Part shown: positions 27,449-37,135 of the stretch, piece by piece | Numbering within the stretch: position 1 is the stretch's first letter | How the letters are laid out: each line of letters opens with the position of its first letter | From: a virus | IMG/VR virus record: IMGVR_UViG_3300028840_003497 | Coordinates: 1-64,000 of that record | DNA: 64,000 nucleotides | Reading direction: 5' to 3' (one strand) | Notes under the pieces: model-generated | Seen by the model: only the letters and a program-made list of their open reading frames with translations | What the model was told of the DNA's origin: nothing | Database searches by the model: none | Program-made: the position numbers and the translations under genes

Positions 27449-29899
27449 CTAATAGCTATTCGTACAGACCAAAGTTGCGGAATAAATATTTCCAGTCAGA
27501 CTAACATGCTTAACCATCAACTCCATGTAATCCCCAACCTCCAGATCAATACCTGACAGCGGTAAGGTAATAGCTTGATCCTCATTACCGTAATTGCCCG
27601 TCCGTATTCGAGTGCCTGGAATCTCTGTAGTGCCGTTTTTCCTCCACCATGCCTCCACATTCCACGTATACCCGCCTGTGGAATCAATGTTTATCATCCC
27701 TACAAAATGGTAATGATCCTTGTACTCAACTTCCACTCTGCTTGGATTGGGAGTGACAGCCCAACTCACAATATCTGGATTGTCGTCATAGTCTTGGTTG
27801 TCCCAAGGAATTGCAGCACCAGCTCCACTGAAATTAGTAGCTGCCCACGTTGCCGCTCTCCTCAATTGGAAATGGTTCTCCAGCGTTGATATACGTACCC
27901 ATACAGACCCTAACGACCCGTTGGCACACCCGAGCATGATGGACCCACCAGTATTCTTTATCGTTGCATTCGCCAACCCATCCAGACTCTTGCCATCGAA
28001 ATCAACATGAACATGGTACCCGTCTCCACCAAAATTGCCGATATACAAACGCCTTAACAACCCATCTGCATAGGGCAATCCAGCGGGATCTGGAAGTGTA
28101 ATGGTCACGTCCTCCGTTGTGAATGTGCCTGTAAGGGAATCCCCCTCAAACCACAACACCTTCCCATCGTCGGTCCCGTCTGTGTATGGGGAAATCAAAG
28201 CAGTCGTAGTAGACAGCCGACACCGAACTCCTCTGAATGGATAACCAGCAACTCCTGGAGTTACCAGTGCCCACACTGACCCGTTGTAAACGACCAATGC
28301 TCCAGCCGTCACAGCAACAGACCCAGATGTGATAGTGCCTGAGTCAGTGACGACATACGAATCGTTTGCAGTTGGTGTCAGTCCGTTGATCGTAGCGACC
28401 GTCGCGTTCCCAACTAATCCTGTGAGCGAGATACTGGTATTGCAAAAAATACACGAACCATGAGCAAACAAATCTGCCCATGACGGTTCCCAGTCTTCGC
28501 ATATCAGTTCGTTGTACCTAAGAATCGGAAGTGGCTCATCCTCCCACTCGCTCGTATTGTCATTGAAAAACAGCTTCGCACCACCAGCAGGAGCATTCGC
28601 ATCGACGTCTCCAACGTCCTTCAGATTGTCTACCGTACTTCCACCAGTTCCACTACGGTCAATGTACTCAATGAGAAGCCGCTGGGTATACGCAAGCGTT
28701 TCCTCGTCTGGCTCGGTAGGTACTGTATCGTAAACAGTAAGACGTATTTTGTCTCCTTCACTGAATTGGAACAATCCAACGCCCGTAATCGACGTAGACA
28801 ACTCGTTCGACGTATCCTCTCGAACATACCCACCCATTTTATCCGGCTGGGCTACAAAGCCGCTGCCCGTGTCTATCTGGATATTAAGAACTGGATTTCC
28901 CCTGATTCCACCACTAGCACTCTGACAACCAACGGTCATCATCGCTGTGATCTTGTACCAGCCATCTTCTTGAATCTCTACTTCGCCTGGATTTACTGTT
29001 GTGCTGTGAACATAATAGTCGTCTTTTATCGACTCGTAATTCAGAGGGATGGCCTGTGCTACATTAGTGACAGTCAATCCTCCTTCGGTATCCACACCCT
29101 GAAAAAGCTTGGAAATATTACCTCCAGAGCTTGGAGTCTCCATTGTCAGACCACCAGCCCCGTCTGACGTAGGAACCTGTCCAGACGTTCCATCTGTCCC
29201 AAAATCCTCTACTAAATTTTCGTCAGAACCATCTTTCTCGTGTAGCTCATGATGTGTCCCCTCAACCATGCCTCCATAGTCGTTAAAAACAGGAACACGA
29301 CCGGCAGTTGCACCTTCTACATAGTTGTCAAAATTGAACGTAGTGTTAGGAGTATCCCAATCATCTGCCCAAACCCCACCACCATGAACCACAACCCAGG
29401 TGTTATCTCCAACGAACATAATAGAGATTCTAGACATACCCTGTTCTGTTTCCAACTCAGTCACACCATCAGAGTTGGGAAGGACTAACCCGTCTGATTC
29501 GTTATCAAACTCTATCCTCACCCTTTGGATCGGAGTATCCGGTGTTGACGCTACGGAACAAAACCACCCTATCTCTGGAGTGTCTGGCATCGTAAATACA
29601 ACAGGATCATCAACCCCTCCTCCAGTCCCTACAAAGAAATATCCAATCTGATCCTCTGTCACTAATATGGAGGCATCAGACGGGTACGGAACTTTAGGAG
29701 ATTCGATACCACCTCCAACCTGTATCCATGTCGGAGTAGTTGCTGTTAGCATCCATATGGAATTGTCGTCTAGTTGCCGTGCGAACTTCCCCACATCTCC
29801 AGCAACAAAACCAGAAGCACCCGTCCTAGCAGCTGCATTTGCATAGCTCCAATTGTACGGAATATGGATTGCGCCTACTGTTGATTCACTATGTTTCAT
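27449..29899 (-). CDS. Large fibre-like structural protein
   Basis: 816 residues. The start (IPYNWSYANAAARTGASGFV, GDVGKFARQLDDNSIWML) and repeated beta segments are typical of phage fibres. It includes a module (GLVGNATVATINGLTPTAND ... SYVVTDSGTITSGSVAVTAG ... TTTALISPYTDGTDDGK) that is also in the protein at 31976-33430. The C-terminal domain (VEVEYKDHYHFVGMINIDST; GIDLEVGDYMELMVKHVSL) resembles a C1q/TNF-like jelly roll used for binding. Probable receptor-binding or head fibre. Confidence 0.7.
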   Translation of the reverse strand: MKHSESTVGAIHIPYNWSYANAAARTGASGFVAGDVGKFARQLDDNSIWMLTATTPTWIQVGGGIESPKVPYPSDASILVTEDQIGYFFVGTGGGVDDPVVFTMPDTPEIGWFCSVASTPDTPIQRVRIEFDNESDGLVLPNSDGVTELETEQGMSRISIMFVGDNTWVVVHGGGVWADDWDTPNTTFNFDNYVEGATAGRVPVFNDYGGMVEGTHHELHEKDGSDENLVEDFGTDGTSGQVPTSDGAGGLTMETPSSGGNISKLFQGVDTEGGLTVTNVAQAIPLNYESIKDDYYVHSTTVNPGEVEIQEDGWYKITAMMTVGCQSASGGIRGNPVLNIQIDTGSGFVAQPDKMGGYVREDTSNELSTSITGVGLFQFSEGDKIRLTVYDTVPTEPDEETLAYTQRLLIEYIDRSGTGGSTVDNLKDVGDVDANAPAGGAKLFFNDNTSEWEDEPLPILRYNELICEDWEPSWADLFAHGSCIFCNTSISLTGLVGNATVATINGLTPTANDSYVVTDSGTITSGSVAVTAGALVVYNGSVWALVTPGVAGYPFRGVRCRLSTTTALISPYTDGTDDGKVLWFEGDSLTGTFTTEDVTITLPDPAGLPYADGLLRRLYIGNFGGDGYHVHVDFDGKSLDGLANATIKNTGGSIMLGCANGSLGSVWVRISTLENHFQLRRAATWAATNFSGAGAAIPWDNQDYDDNPDIVSWAVTPNPSRVEVEYKDHYHFVGMINIDSTGGYTWNVEAWWRKNGTTEIPGTRIRTGNYGNEDQAITLPLSGIDLEVGDYMELMVKHVSLTGNIYSATLVCTNSY

Positions 29900-29904
29900 T
29901 TACC

Positions 29905-30348
29905 TCACCCATTCACCAAAACATTGCCTTGGTTATCGTCGGACAACATTGCTCCAGTATTGTCGTCTACTAGAATACTATCGGCATTTAAACCAACACC
30001 ATACCCTATCGGTGAAAATTTAAGTCCTGTAATGTTTACAGCCGGTCCCCCGCATTCGGGACACACTGTCGGACAAACAGCTGCAATGACGTCATACCAC
30101 GTATCGCAATTGTCACACCAAATCCGGTAGTCGTGCATTGTCAGCGCAACATGATCAGAAATGACCGTAGCCAGAGTAGTCTGCTCAGAAGGACTCAAGT
30201 CGTTAAAGAAAGTTACTGTGAGATTGTCTACAGGCTTATCGTAATAAGTAATCCCATCCAACTCAGGAACAATATCCGAAGACTGGATCTCCGTCACCAA
30301 CTGAGGGATAGCAACAGGTGTTTTCGAATATGGCCCGTAACTGCTCAT
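29905..30348 (-). CDS. Zinc-ribbon virion protein candidate
   Basis: 147 residues. Residues 79-105 carry CDNCDTW and CPECG, a four-cysteine zinc ribbon. The end (ILVDDNTGAMLSDDNQGNV) looks like a small beta hairpin repeat. Stop overlaps nothing, but the next start upstream overlaps (ATGA). Function unknown. Confidence 0.6.
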   Translation of the reverse strand: MSSYGPYSKTPVAIPQLVTEIQSSDIVPELDGITYYDKPVDNLTVTFFNDLSPSEQTTLATVISDHVALTMHDYRIWCDNCDTWYDVIAAVCPTVCPECGGPAVNITGLKFSPIGYGVGLNADSILVDDNTGAMLSDDNQGNVLVNG

Positions 30349-31952
30349 CCAACTCTCCAGAATTCAATACGTGTGTTTCTCAACTTAGATGTCTCAGTGT
30401 TCTTTTCGGACTTCCAATCTATATCAATAAAATGATCTCCCTCGCTCAACGTTACAAAATAAAAACCTGTTACCGTATTCCAGTCTGCGGGATCTTTAGG
30501 CTCTATGCTCAACTCCACCACTGTCGTAGTGTCGTCTGCCTCCAGCCTGATACTAATAGACCTAGCTGTAGAACTGTATTGCCATTCGGTCTGAAAACCA
30601 ACACGGTAAGTCCCCTCTGGAAGACCTCCTAGGTCAAGTCGTAATTTCTGTTGGTATGTTGTCGAAGTCGTTGACGACGTAGTGGCATCTGAATCGTATG
30701 CCAACTGCGTGCCGAAAGGTTTGACCCCTTCTGCTGCTATTCCTATTGACGCTCTCTGAACGCCTCTCCAATCAACATAATCCTTTCCAGCAATACTCAC
30801 TATCCTTGCATTCACGCTATTTGTATAAGAATCGTCACACTCGAACAGAACAGACCCAAGAGGCGTCGTTTCTGCAAACGGAAACCCGTCTCCGATAATT
30901 TCGTCCAACTCCGAAGCAGCTCCAAACTGGGCGCTAAAATAAGCGATGTAGCTATTTCGGCCTTGTATTGCTATCACCGGGTAATCGATATCATTGGTAG
31001 CAAACAAGTGCATCAACATGTAGTTCTCGTCTGGAACTTCAGTTTGTTGCCAGGTACTTCCTGTCCACTCGTTGAACGCTGGTCTGTTTCCCCCTCCACC
31101 TCCATAAATACGTAGAGGGAAATTCGTCGGGGTATACCGCAACCAGTCTGCACCGCTTCCACTGAAATAAAAAACGGGTATTTGAGCAGGAGCAGCGTCA
31201 ACCGCTATGGAATGTCTTAAATCCTCATCCCGAATGACGCCTGTCGCATAACCCAACTGAGCATGAGTATCAGAACTCCCATCTTCATCTGCAAGTATTC
31301 CAGTAAGATCTAACCCACTGATCCAAGACGTACCCATAGATAGATGAAAATGTATGTGTGTCTCGCCATCCATCGTGATACCATGCCGCTCGTCACCAAT
31401 GTATATGGCTTCAGCCATCGACACCGACCAGTAAATAACCGCAACATAAGCATAAGAATAGATGATAGCAGGATCGAATATCGTGGTTTCTACCAAAACG
31501 TCCCCATCGAAATAGATGTAATGAAAACCCTCGACGTTCGAAATCACCACCGTCTTCGCAGACGTTATTTCATACATCACACCGGACAAAAAATAGATAA
31601 AATCAGAGCTTACAGGTTCAATAGTGAAAGTACGTGACGCATCTACAAAAGAGATCGTGGATAAAGTGCGATCTGGAAAACCTGTTGGCTCTCCGGTGGA
31701 TTGACTATATGCCCTCTTCAGTCTCTCAAGAGAAACTTCATCCTCGATCACTTTGTCAATGAAAGTCAGATTGTCGGAGGCGTCACGACTAACAATAACA
31801 TCTTCATCATTTGATGAATCATTCTGAAACGTGACGCCCCTGACATCTGGATAATCTTCGTTGGGATCGGCCTCGGTTGGAAAGGCATCGTCCTGTGTCC
31901 CACCTGTTGCGGGACTTTCTAGCTTCATTGGACGAATACGATCAACGGCCAT
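30345..31952 (-). CDS. Fibre-like structural protein
   Basis: 535 residues. Beta-rich, with FVDASRTFTIEPVSSDFIYF (an opening found in several phage fibre proteins), ERHGITMDGETHIHFHLSMG and a C-terminal domain (YQQKLRLDLGGLPEGTYRVG; SISIRLEADDTTTVVELSIE) that looks like a jelly roll. Likely part of a tail or head fibre. Ends overlap the downstream start (ATGA). Confidence 0.65.
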   Translation of the reverse strand: MAVDRIRPMKLESPATGGTQDDAFPTEADPNEDYPDVRGVTFQNDSSNDEDVIVSRDASDNLTFIDKVIEDEVSLERLKRAYSQSTGEPTGFPDRTLSTISFVDASRTFTIEPVSSDFIYFLSGVMYEITSAKTVVISNVEGFHYIYFDGDVLVETTIFDPAIIYSYAYVAVIYWSVSMAEAIYIGDERHGITMDGETHIHFHLSMGTSWISGLDLTGILADEDGSSDTHAQLGYATGVIRDEDLRHSIAVDAAPAQIPVFYFSGSGADWLRYTPTNFPLRIYGGGGGNRPAFNEWTGSTWQQTEVPDENYMLMHLFATNDIDYPVIAIQGRNSYIAYFSAQFGAASELDEIIGDGFPFAETTPLGSVLFECDDSYTNSVNARIVSIAGKDYVDWRGVQRASIGIAAEGVKPFGTQLAYDSDATTSSTTSTTYQQKLRLDLGGLPEGTYRVGFQTEWQYSSTARSISIRLEADDTTTVVELSIEPKDPADWNTVTGFYFVTLSEGDHFIDIDWKSEKNTETSKLRNTRIEFWRVG

Positions 31953-31975
31953 TTCCTATCCCAATCCACCTCGGC

Positions 31976-33430
31976 CTAGCTTGCGCGACGACCAAAGTCC
32001 ATGATGTTGACATCGAGTTCTGTAGCTGAAGCTGCGAAACCTACACGGATAAATCGACCCGGCCTCGGTACGGAGCCGTGAACCACCAGAGCACCTGCCG
32101 CACCCAGGTAATACGCTGTCCTCTGCGTCAGCCCTGTCAGGCCAGAACAGAGTCCGCACTTGACAACCTCTGCATCGGAACCGGCACCGGCACCCACTCT
32201 GGCAACACCAATAATCTGCGAGGTGTAGTCCGCACTATTGTCTCCGTGCTCGATCTCGTCAGCCGTGTCACTCCAGCAAACTGCCCTGCTAGTCGTGACA
32301 GCCGTCTTGCAAGTGTGCGTGTCCTCTACCTTCGGAGCCTCAGTTGAAGGCTGCGAAGCATGTGTATGCAGAGAGTCAGCGTTGGATGCCGAACCAGCAG
32401 TTAATGTGTCCAGATTAGGAGCCGTGACCTGCCCCGTGCCAGCGTCATCGTAGTGAGTTGCGACATCATTGATCTTGAAGTCTTCGGGCAGACCCACAAC
32501 CTTCAGACCGTCCGCATCAACATCCAACGTGTCTGGAGTATCGTCGATCTCGATCTCGATACCAGAAGCACCCAGCACAAGACCGTGAGCGCCGTCCACC
32601 TTCGCTTGGAGCGTCTTATCTGGAGTAGTCCCCGCCAATTCCAGTCCCGGATTGGACGCCGACAACTCTACAGCCACGTAATCCGACGCCTCGGTAATAC
32701 CATCACCGAAGTTAACTCCGATGGTATTGCCAGCCTTGTACAGACCGGGGCCAGCCGTAATGTTTCCAGCTCCCGTGAACTGGACCCACACACCGGAGGG
32801 AACGGTTCCGTCAAATACGAATCCGTCGTTCTCCCAGTACGCGCCCTCTCCATTTACCAGAACACCGTTGCCGTCCACTGCATCGCCAGTATCAGCACCT
32901 GTCAAGGTCGTACCGTCGAAGTCCATGATCTTGCCGTCGTCAGTAGCATCTGTATATGGAGAAACCAGAGCCGTTGCTGTTGACAAGATGACTCGGGTCG
33001 TGTCAGGAGGAAAGCCTCCAACTGCGTCTACGACCAGCACCCAATTGGTTCCATCGAACTCTACGATGTCACCAACTGTGACTGCAACCGAACCGGCAGT
33101 AAGAGTACCCGAGTCAGTCACAACATAAGCATCTGCCGCTGCGGGTGTCAGCGCGTTAATCGCCGCAACCGCGAGGTTTCCAACCAGACCATTGACTGCC
33201 ACAGGCTCCTTCCATCGGATTCCAGCCGCAATGTTGTCAACGTAGTTCTTGTTGACAGCATCCGTGCCAGCACTCGGTATATCTGGAACACCAGTGATCT
33301 TGTTGCTCCCCATTGCCAAGTTGCCAGCGCCGATGGTGACTCCGTACATCGTGAAGGTGTCAGACGTTAAATCCTGCTCCTCTGGATAGGAATAGTTGTC
33401 GTCCATGTAAAGTGCTCTGCGTTCAGTCAT
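31976..33430 (-). CDS. Fibre-like structural protein with shared modules
   Basis: 484 residues. Contains the GLVGNLAVAAINALTPAAAD ... SGTLTAGSVAVTVGDIVEFD ... TATALVSPYTDATDDGK module shared with 27449-29899, a central ELAGTTPDKTLQAKVDGAHG region, and a C-terminal part (GLTGLTQRTAYYLGAAGALV) that matches the small protein at 33881-34300. Strongly suggests a mosaic phage fibre or head decoration protein. It starts behind GGAGAG. Confidence 0.7.
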   Translation of the reverse strand: MTERRALYMDDNYSYPEEQDLTSDTFTMYGVTIGAGNLAMGSNKITGVPDIPSAGTDAVNKNYVDNIAAGIRWKEPVAVNGLVGNLAVAAINALTPAAADAYVVTDSGTLTAGSVAVTVGDIVEFDGTNWVLVVDAVGGFPPDTTRVILSTATALVSPYTDATDDGKIMDFDGTTLTGADTGDAVDGNGVLVNGEGAYWENDGFVFDGTVPSGVWVQFTGAGNITAGPGLYKAGNTIGVNFGDGITEASDYVAVELSASNPGLELAGTTPDKTLQAKVDGAHGLVLGASGIEIEIDDTPDTLDVDADGLKVVGLPEDFKINDVATHYDDAGTGQVTAPNLDTLTAGSASNADSLHTHASQPSTEAPKVEDTHTCKTAVTTSRAVCWSDTADEIEHGDNSADYTSQIIGVARVGAGAGSDAEVVKCGLCSGLTGLTQRTAYYLGAAGALVVHGSVPRPGRFIRVGFAASATELDVNIMDFGRRAS

Positions 33431-33453
33431 TGTTCTCTCCTCTTCTCAGGATG

Positions 33454-33861
33454 CTACTCTTCGGGCGTAGGCTCGTCGGGCAGCGGGTTATACACCAGAT
33501 ATCCATCTGGCTCGATAGAATAGTCCTTCAGGGCAATACCAAGCCCACTCTCCAAATCTGAAATGAACTGATTGTGCTCCTGTTTTATTTTCTGCAAACT
33601 GTCATTCGTAGACCGTATACGTGCCTTGATCGCAGCCATCTGATTCCTGTACTCAGCGGTTATAGCATCACCCTTCAGCCGAAGGTTCTCTGCAACCACC
33701 TGCTGCATCTGACCACGCGCCTCAAACAGATCCAGACTCTTCATCTGAACCTCTGTCAGAGAGATCTCTTTTGGAGCCACGCTCTCTTTTGGACCCGCAC
33801 TCTCTTTCAAGGCTTTCACAATCTTTTTCTTCGTTGTCTTTTTCGTCTTCGCTTTCGACAT
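33454..33861 (-). CDS. Coiled-coil protein, fibre or head-associated
   Basis: 135 residues from the ATG at 33861, behind AAAGGAG. Lys/Thr-rich start (KAKTKKTTKKKIVKALKES), a long central coiled coil (about residues 40-105), and an acidic end with DGYLVYNPLPDEP. May act as a trimeric stalk or as an assembly chaperone for the neighbouring fibre proteins. No family recognised. Confidence 0.6.
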   Translation of the reverse strand: MSKAKTKKTTKKKIVKALKESAGPKESVAPKEISLTEVQMKSLDLFEARGQMQQVVAENLRLKGDAITAEYRNQMAAIKARIRSTNDSLQKIKQEHNQFISDLESGLGIALKDYSIEPDGYLVYNPLPDEPTPEE

Positions 33862-33880
33862 AATCATCTCCTTTTTCAGC

Positions 33881-34300
33881 TTACAGCTTTCTCAACACCA
33901 TCCACGATTCCCCTGTCAAGCGTAACACGTTAGACGCCGTTGGGAATCCCATTTTTTGAACCCATACATTAGAACCAACCGACGGGACAGGAGCCGGATT
34001 AACCAGCCCCCCATCATCGCCAACATAATAATCATCATCCACTTGTAACCCGCTAAATATATCAGAAACATCTCCAACTACTCTCATTATACCAGTAGTA
34101 GGTGTCTGCTTACTAATCAAAATTCCAATCCCAGGCATAAAAATCCTGTCGGTTGGCTGCGCCTTTGTCACCCTCCACCGTCCAGCTAACGTCTGCACAT
34201 CTCTGATGCACATTATATTGCCAACAGCATCCGTCACCAAGCACGCGACACGAACGTCGGAACTGAATGGGCTGGTGCCGAATTTCCCGATGAGCGACAT
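33881..34300 (-). CDS. Small virion protein matching the end of the fibre at 31976
   Basis: 139 residues. GLQVDDDYYVGDDGGLVNPA and VWVQKMGFPTASNVLRL align with the C-terminal part of the 31976-33430 protein (YYLGAAGAL ... VRVGFAASATELDVNI). Earlier strands (VACLVTDAVGNIMCIRDV) complete a small beta domain. Possibly a capsid or fibre decoration protein. Confidence 0.6.
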   Translation of the reverse strand: MSLIGKFGTSPFSSDVRVACLVTDAVGNIMCIRDVQTLAGRWRVTKAQPTDRIFMPGIGILISKQTPTTGIMRVVGDVSDIFSGLQVDDDYYVGDDGGLVNPAPVPSVGSNVWVQKMGFPTASNVLRLTGESWMVLRKL

Positions 34301-34312
34301 CAGTCAACTCCA

Positions 34313-34714
34313 TCAGTTCTGTTCGCCGAACAGCGGGATTCGTTTCTCCTCGAATGTCCTCACCACCCGGGGGTTACTCAACTGGTCACGCAAGATATCC
34401 ATGCAAGTCTTGTCTGCATGCTTACGATTTTTGCACACGCCTACCATCCCCTTACCGTGGATCGCGACGCAGGCATCCGGCTCACCTCCACAGATGTAAC
34501 AAAAACTATCAAGATGCCCCTTCATTGGCCCCTCATACTCAGGGAATGCCATCCCCTGCATCGGTCCACCGCATGGCCTCGCGGACTGGCATCTATACGA
34601 ACTTGAGTTCGCATCGTCATGTCCTCTTGCATTCCAGTACTTCAGACACCACGCACAAACTGCACTTATTCCGTTTTTTTTGATCTCCAACTCAACCTTC
34701 ATCTTATCCAGCAT
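34313..34714 (-). CDS. Cysteine-rich zinc-binding protein
   Basis: 133 residues from the ATG at 34714, behind AGGAAGG; the longer in-frame start at 34804 lies in the neighbouring gene. Contains CAWCLKYWNARG, CQSARPCGG, FCYICGGEPDACV and CKNRKHADKTC, at least eight cysteines with two CxxC pairs. No named family. A palindrome copy lies within its coding sequence (encoding DANSSSY). Confidence 0.65.
   Translation of the reverse strand: MLDKMKVELEIKKNGISAVCAWCLKYWNARGHDDANSSSYRCQSARPCGGPMQGMAFPEYEGPMKGHLDSFCYICGGEPDACVAIHGKGMVGVCKNRKHADKTCMDILRDQLSNPRVVRTFEEKRIPLFGEQN
34598..34611. repeat. Dispersed palindrome, copy 6
   Basis: CGAACTTGAGTTCG, inside the coding sequence of the Cys-rich protein, read as A-N-S-S-S. 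Confidence 0.8.
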
Positions 34715-34715
34715 A

Positions 34716-35264
34716 TCACACCTTCCTGTCCGGGGTATACTGGGTACGCTTCCGCAATTCGAGCCGGTACCCAACAAACTCTGGTGAATCAAGAATGTAC
34801 CCACTTCGACCAGCTTTTACAACATCCCACCACTCACCGAACAAATAGAGCACATCACCCTCCTTCGGTTCGCGGCCTGCACACATTAAATCCTCCCAGG
34901 CACATTCCCAGTGATTTCTGGAAATCGCAATAATCGAATCATACTCGTAAACGAACCCCTCAGTCCTTACCGATGGAGTCCGGTTGTCGGATTCCTGATA
35001 TTCAATCGAGCAAGGGAACACAACGGGCTCCTCACCGGCGTCAACGTCTGGGCAGAAGTTCCATGCCTCGTCGGACACGGACGGCGCTCCACGGGCCGAG
35101 GAGCCCCCGTACAGAGGATCATTCGTGGGCTCGCCATACAGCGCATCCACATTCTTACCTCTGTTTAGAGAATAATACTCGCAGGGGGGTCCGACCAGCT
35201 CGATTCTTTCCTCTTCGAGTGATCTCAGATATGTTGCATCTTCATCAAAATATACCCGGGCCAT
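34716..35264 (-). CDS. Head-tail connector candidate
   Basis: 182 residues. Contains GPPCEYYSLNRGKNVDALYG and a strand-rich end (YLFGEWWDVVKAGRSGYILD; VGYRLELRKRTQY). The pattern Y-Y-x-L-N-x-G-x-N-V-D-x-L-Y-G-E-P with a strand-rich ending is one I associate with phage head-completion or neck proteins. It lies between fibre genes and neck/head genes. Tentative. Confidence 0.5.
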   Translation of the reverse strand: MARVYFDEDATYLRSLEEERIELVGPPCEYYSLNRGKNVDALYGEPTNDPLYGGSSARGAPSVSDEAWNFCPDVDAGEEPVVFPCSIEYQESDNRTPSVRTEGFVYEYDSIIAISRNHWECAWEDLMCAGREPKEGDVLYLFGEWWDVVKAGRSGYILDSPEFVGYRLELRKRTQYTPDRKV

Positions 35265-35297
35265 TGACTCTCCGCTCTCTTGCCAAATATCAGCCTA

Positions 35298-36380
35298 TTA
35301 CGGAAGCAAATATACTACGCCCGCCCCTGCCTTCTTTCCCGCTTTAAGAGCGGCTTTCTTGGCGTCCTTAAGCGAACCATTGAACTTGAAAATCTCGTCG
35401 TTTGTCGGATACTTCTCATCGAATCCGAACATCCACATGGCAGATCCACCACCGCGAGGCTTCGCTCCGTGGTTATTTACATACGGGGAGATATCCACCT
35501 TAGCCTCGGTCATGTTTTCATCGTCCTTCGGATCTCCCATAGGACCTTTGCCATCCCCGCGAGCAAACCCCTTACCCTTTCCTTTGGATTTCTTCTTTTT
35601 ACCAGGAGTCTTGCAAGCCTCGCCAAACTCATCCTCTACGATCTTCGCCATCTCATTGATGTGTTTGACAGCCTCCAGCATCGCATTCAACTCGTCATCG
35701 GTGATGCGCTCATTATTGATGCGCCTGCTCATCACATTCGCCAGCTTGAGACCAATTTCCTTCTTGCCCTCCCAGCAGCGAATGCCCTTGCCATTGTGTC
35801 TGGTAGATCGCGCGCCTGGTTTTTTTGTCGAATAAAACCGGACAACGGTGTCTTCAGATTTGACCTTTACTTTGGGAACCCCAGACATATTGACGATAAC
35901 GTCAGCAATATTTTCGGCCAGCGCATGAAAAGCCTCTTTGCTACTCTCTTCAACGCTGTCGTAATAGGCCAGCATCGCAGCCTGAAGAACCTCTGGCTTC
36001 ATCACCAGGACATGGGACGCGAAGTGAACGGACGCCTGATTCTCGATCATCTTGATCTTGATTTCGCCAGGCTCCAATAACCCCAAGTTCACCACGAAAT
36101 CGTACAACTGCTGCGCGTCCATGATGCTCTCAAAATTAAAAGCTATCTCTGAGTCCGATTCCTTGCCCTGCCAAGGGTAGAGCGTGCGCTTGTCGACCAT
36201 TCGAACCAGTGGTTCCAGGGTAACAGACTGACCCAGGTTACCCTCGACAAGCCCTCTGACCCTAGATTCAAGCTTTGCGGGGTCGTTCCTTGGATCAAAC
36301 CCCATGGCCTTCCGATCCTCTGGAGTGAGGATCCCATCGACCTTAAGGGACAATTTCTTGAGTTCTTCCAAATCTAACAT
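35298..36380 (-). CDS. Virion protein with WMFG-YLLP domain
   Basis: 360 residues. Helical first 230 residues (MLDLEELKKLSLKVDGILTP; SMDAQQLYDF is absent but IMDAQQLYDFVVNLGLLEPG is present), a Lys/Gly-rich linker (KKKKSKGKGKGF), then a C-terminal domain (MWMFGFDEKYPTND; FKFNGSLKDAKKAALKAGKK; VVYLLP) also found at 6792-7055. The linker suggests the small domain is displayed or delivered. No named family. Confidence 0.6.
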   Translation of the reverse strand: MLDLEELKKLSLKVDGILTPEDRKAMGFDPRNDPAKLESRVRGLVEGNLGQSVTLEPLVRMVDKRTLYPWQGKESDSEIAFNFESIMDAQQLYDFVVNLGLLEPGEIKIKMIENQASVHFASHVLVMKPEVLQAAMLAYYDSVEESSKEAFHALAENIADVIVNMSGVPKVKVKSEDTVVRFYSTKKPGARSTRHNGKGIRCWEGKKEIGLKLANVMSRRINNERITDDELNAMLEAVKHINEMAKIVEDEFGEACKTPGKKKKSKGKGKGFARGDGKGPMGDPKDDENMTEAKVDISPYVNNHGAKPRGGGSAMWMFGFDEKYPTNDEIFKFNGSLKDAKKAALKAGKKAGAGVVYLLP

Positions 36381-36395
36381 TACTATTTCTCCTTG

Positions 36396-36409
36396 CGAAC
36401 TCGTGTTCG
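36396..36409. repeat. Dispersed palindrome, copy 7 (variant)
   Basis: CGAACTCGTGTTCG, with the arms CGAAC/GTTCG kept. Sits in the 29-base gap between the stop at 36410 and start at 36380. Confidence 0.7.
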
Positions 36410-37132
36410 CTACTCCGCAAAGAACCCCACCGGGGCCTGTAATTGACGAGCCTTCTCTTCCATGTCAGCTTCGAGGGCTTCGGCATTCGCCCAGAGGGTG
36501 TCGCCATCCATCGAAAACTCACCAGTCGCCCCCGGCTTCCCGGCGTACTTCATCCGAATCATTCCAAGGGTCTTCATCGCTTGCGAAAGCGCATAATTAC
36601 GGAAGACTCGCATTTCGTAGTTCGTGATGTATTCCATCTGTACCGTCGTTGATATGTACGTTATCAACACCTTCGCCCCGGCGTCTGGCTTCGGTGATAT
36701 AATAACAGACCGTTTCGCCCGGTCCCAGTCCCAGTCTTTATCCGACGATGATATCTGCTTCGACATCTCTCGATACTGCATATACTGCACCAGCGTAGAG
36801 TACCCCGAATTCTCGTTACCACCATAGATCCATGTATACGGATTGATCTCCACACCTGCCCAACTGAACAGGTTCGAAAAACTCTGCGATGACAACTCAA
36901 AAACGACGTCCACAACAGAATCAATATCTGAAGCAATCAAAGTCTCGTGATACTCGGTGGTTCCTGTAAGCGTGAACAATACGGATTTGCACTGCCCCAC
37001 CCACATTTGCCACCATTCCTTGGAGTCTCGGACCGCGTCGTCCAACTGCTCATCTGTCAATTCAACATTCACCACCCCTTTGCCGAGGCGACGACATATC
37101 CATTCCTTGACCTGGGCCTCAGTGAATCTCAA
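36410..37132 (-). CDS. Neck protein, gp13-like candidate
   Basis: 240 residues. The start MRFTEAQVKEWICRRLGKGV and VNVELTDEQLDDAVRDSKEW match the N-terminus I associate with T4-type neck protein gp13 in distant phages (V-x-V-E-L-T-D-E-Q-x-D-x-x-x). A middle part with IYGGNENSGYSTLVQYMQYR and a C-terminal helical part follow. Position next to the capsid genes fits. It would join the portal to the tail. Confidence 0.6.
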   Translation of the reverse strand: MRFTEAQVKEWICRRLGKGVVNVELTDEQLDDAVRDSKEWWQMWVGQCKSVLFTLTGTTEYHETLIASDIDSVVDVVFELSSQSFSNLFSWAGVEINPYTWIYGGNENSGYSTLVQYMQYREMSKQISSSDKDWDWDRAKRSVIISPKPDAGAKVLITYISTTVQMEYITNYEMRVFRNYALSQAMKTLGMIRMKYAGKPGATGEFSMDGDTLWANAEALEADMEEKARQLQAPVGFFAE

Positions 37133-37135
37133 CGC

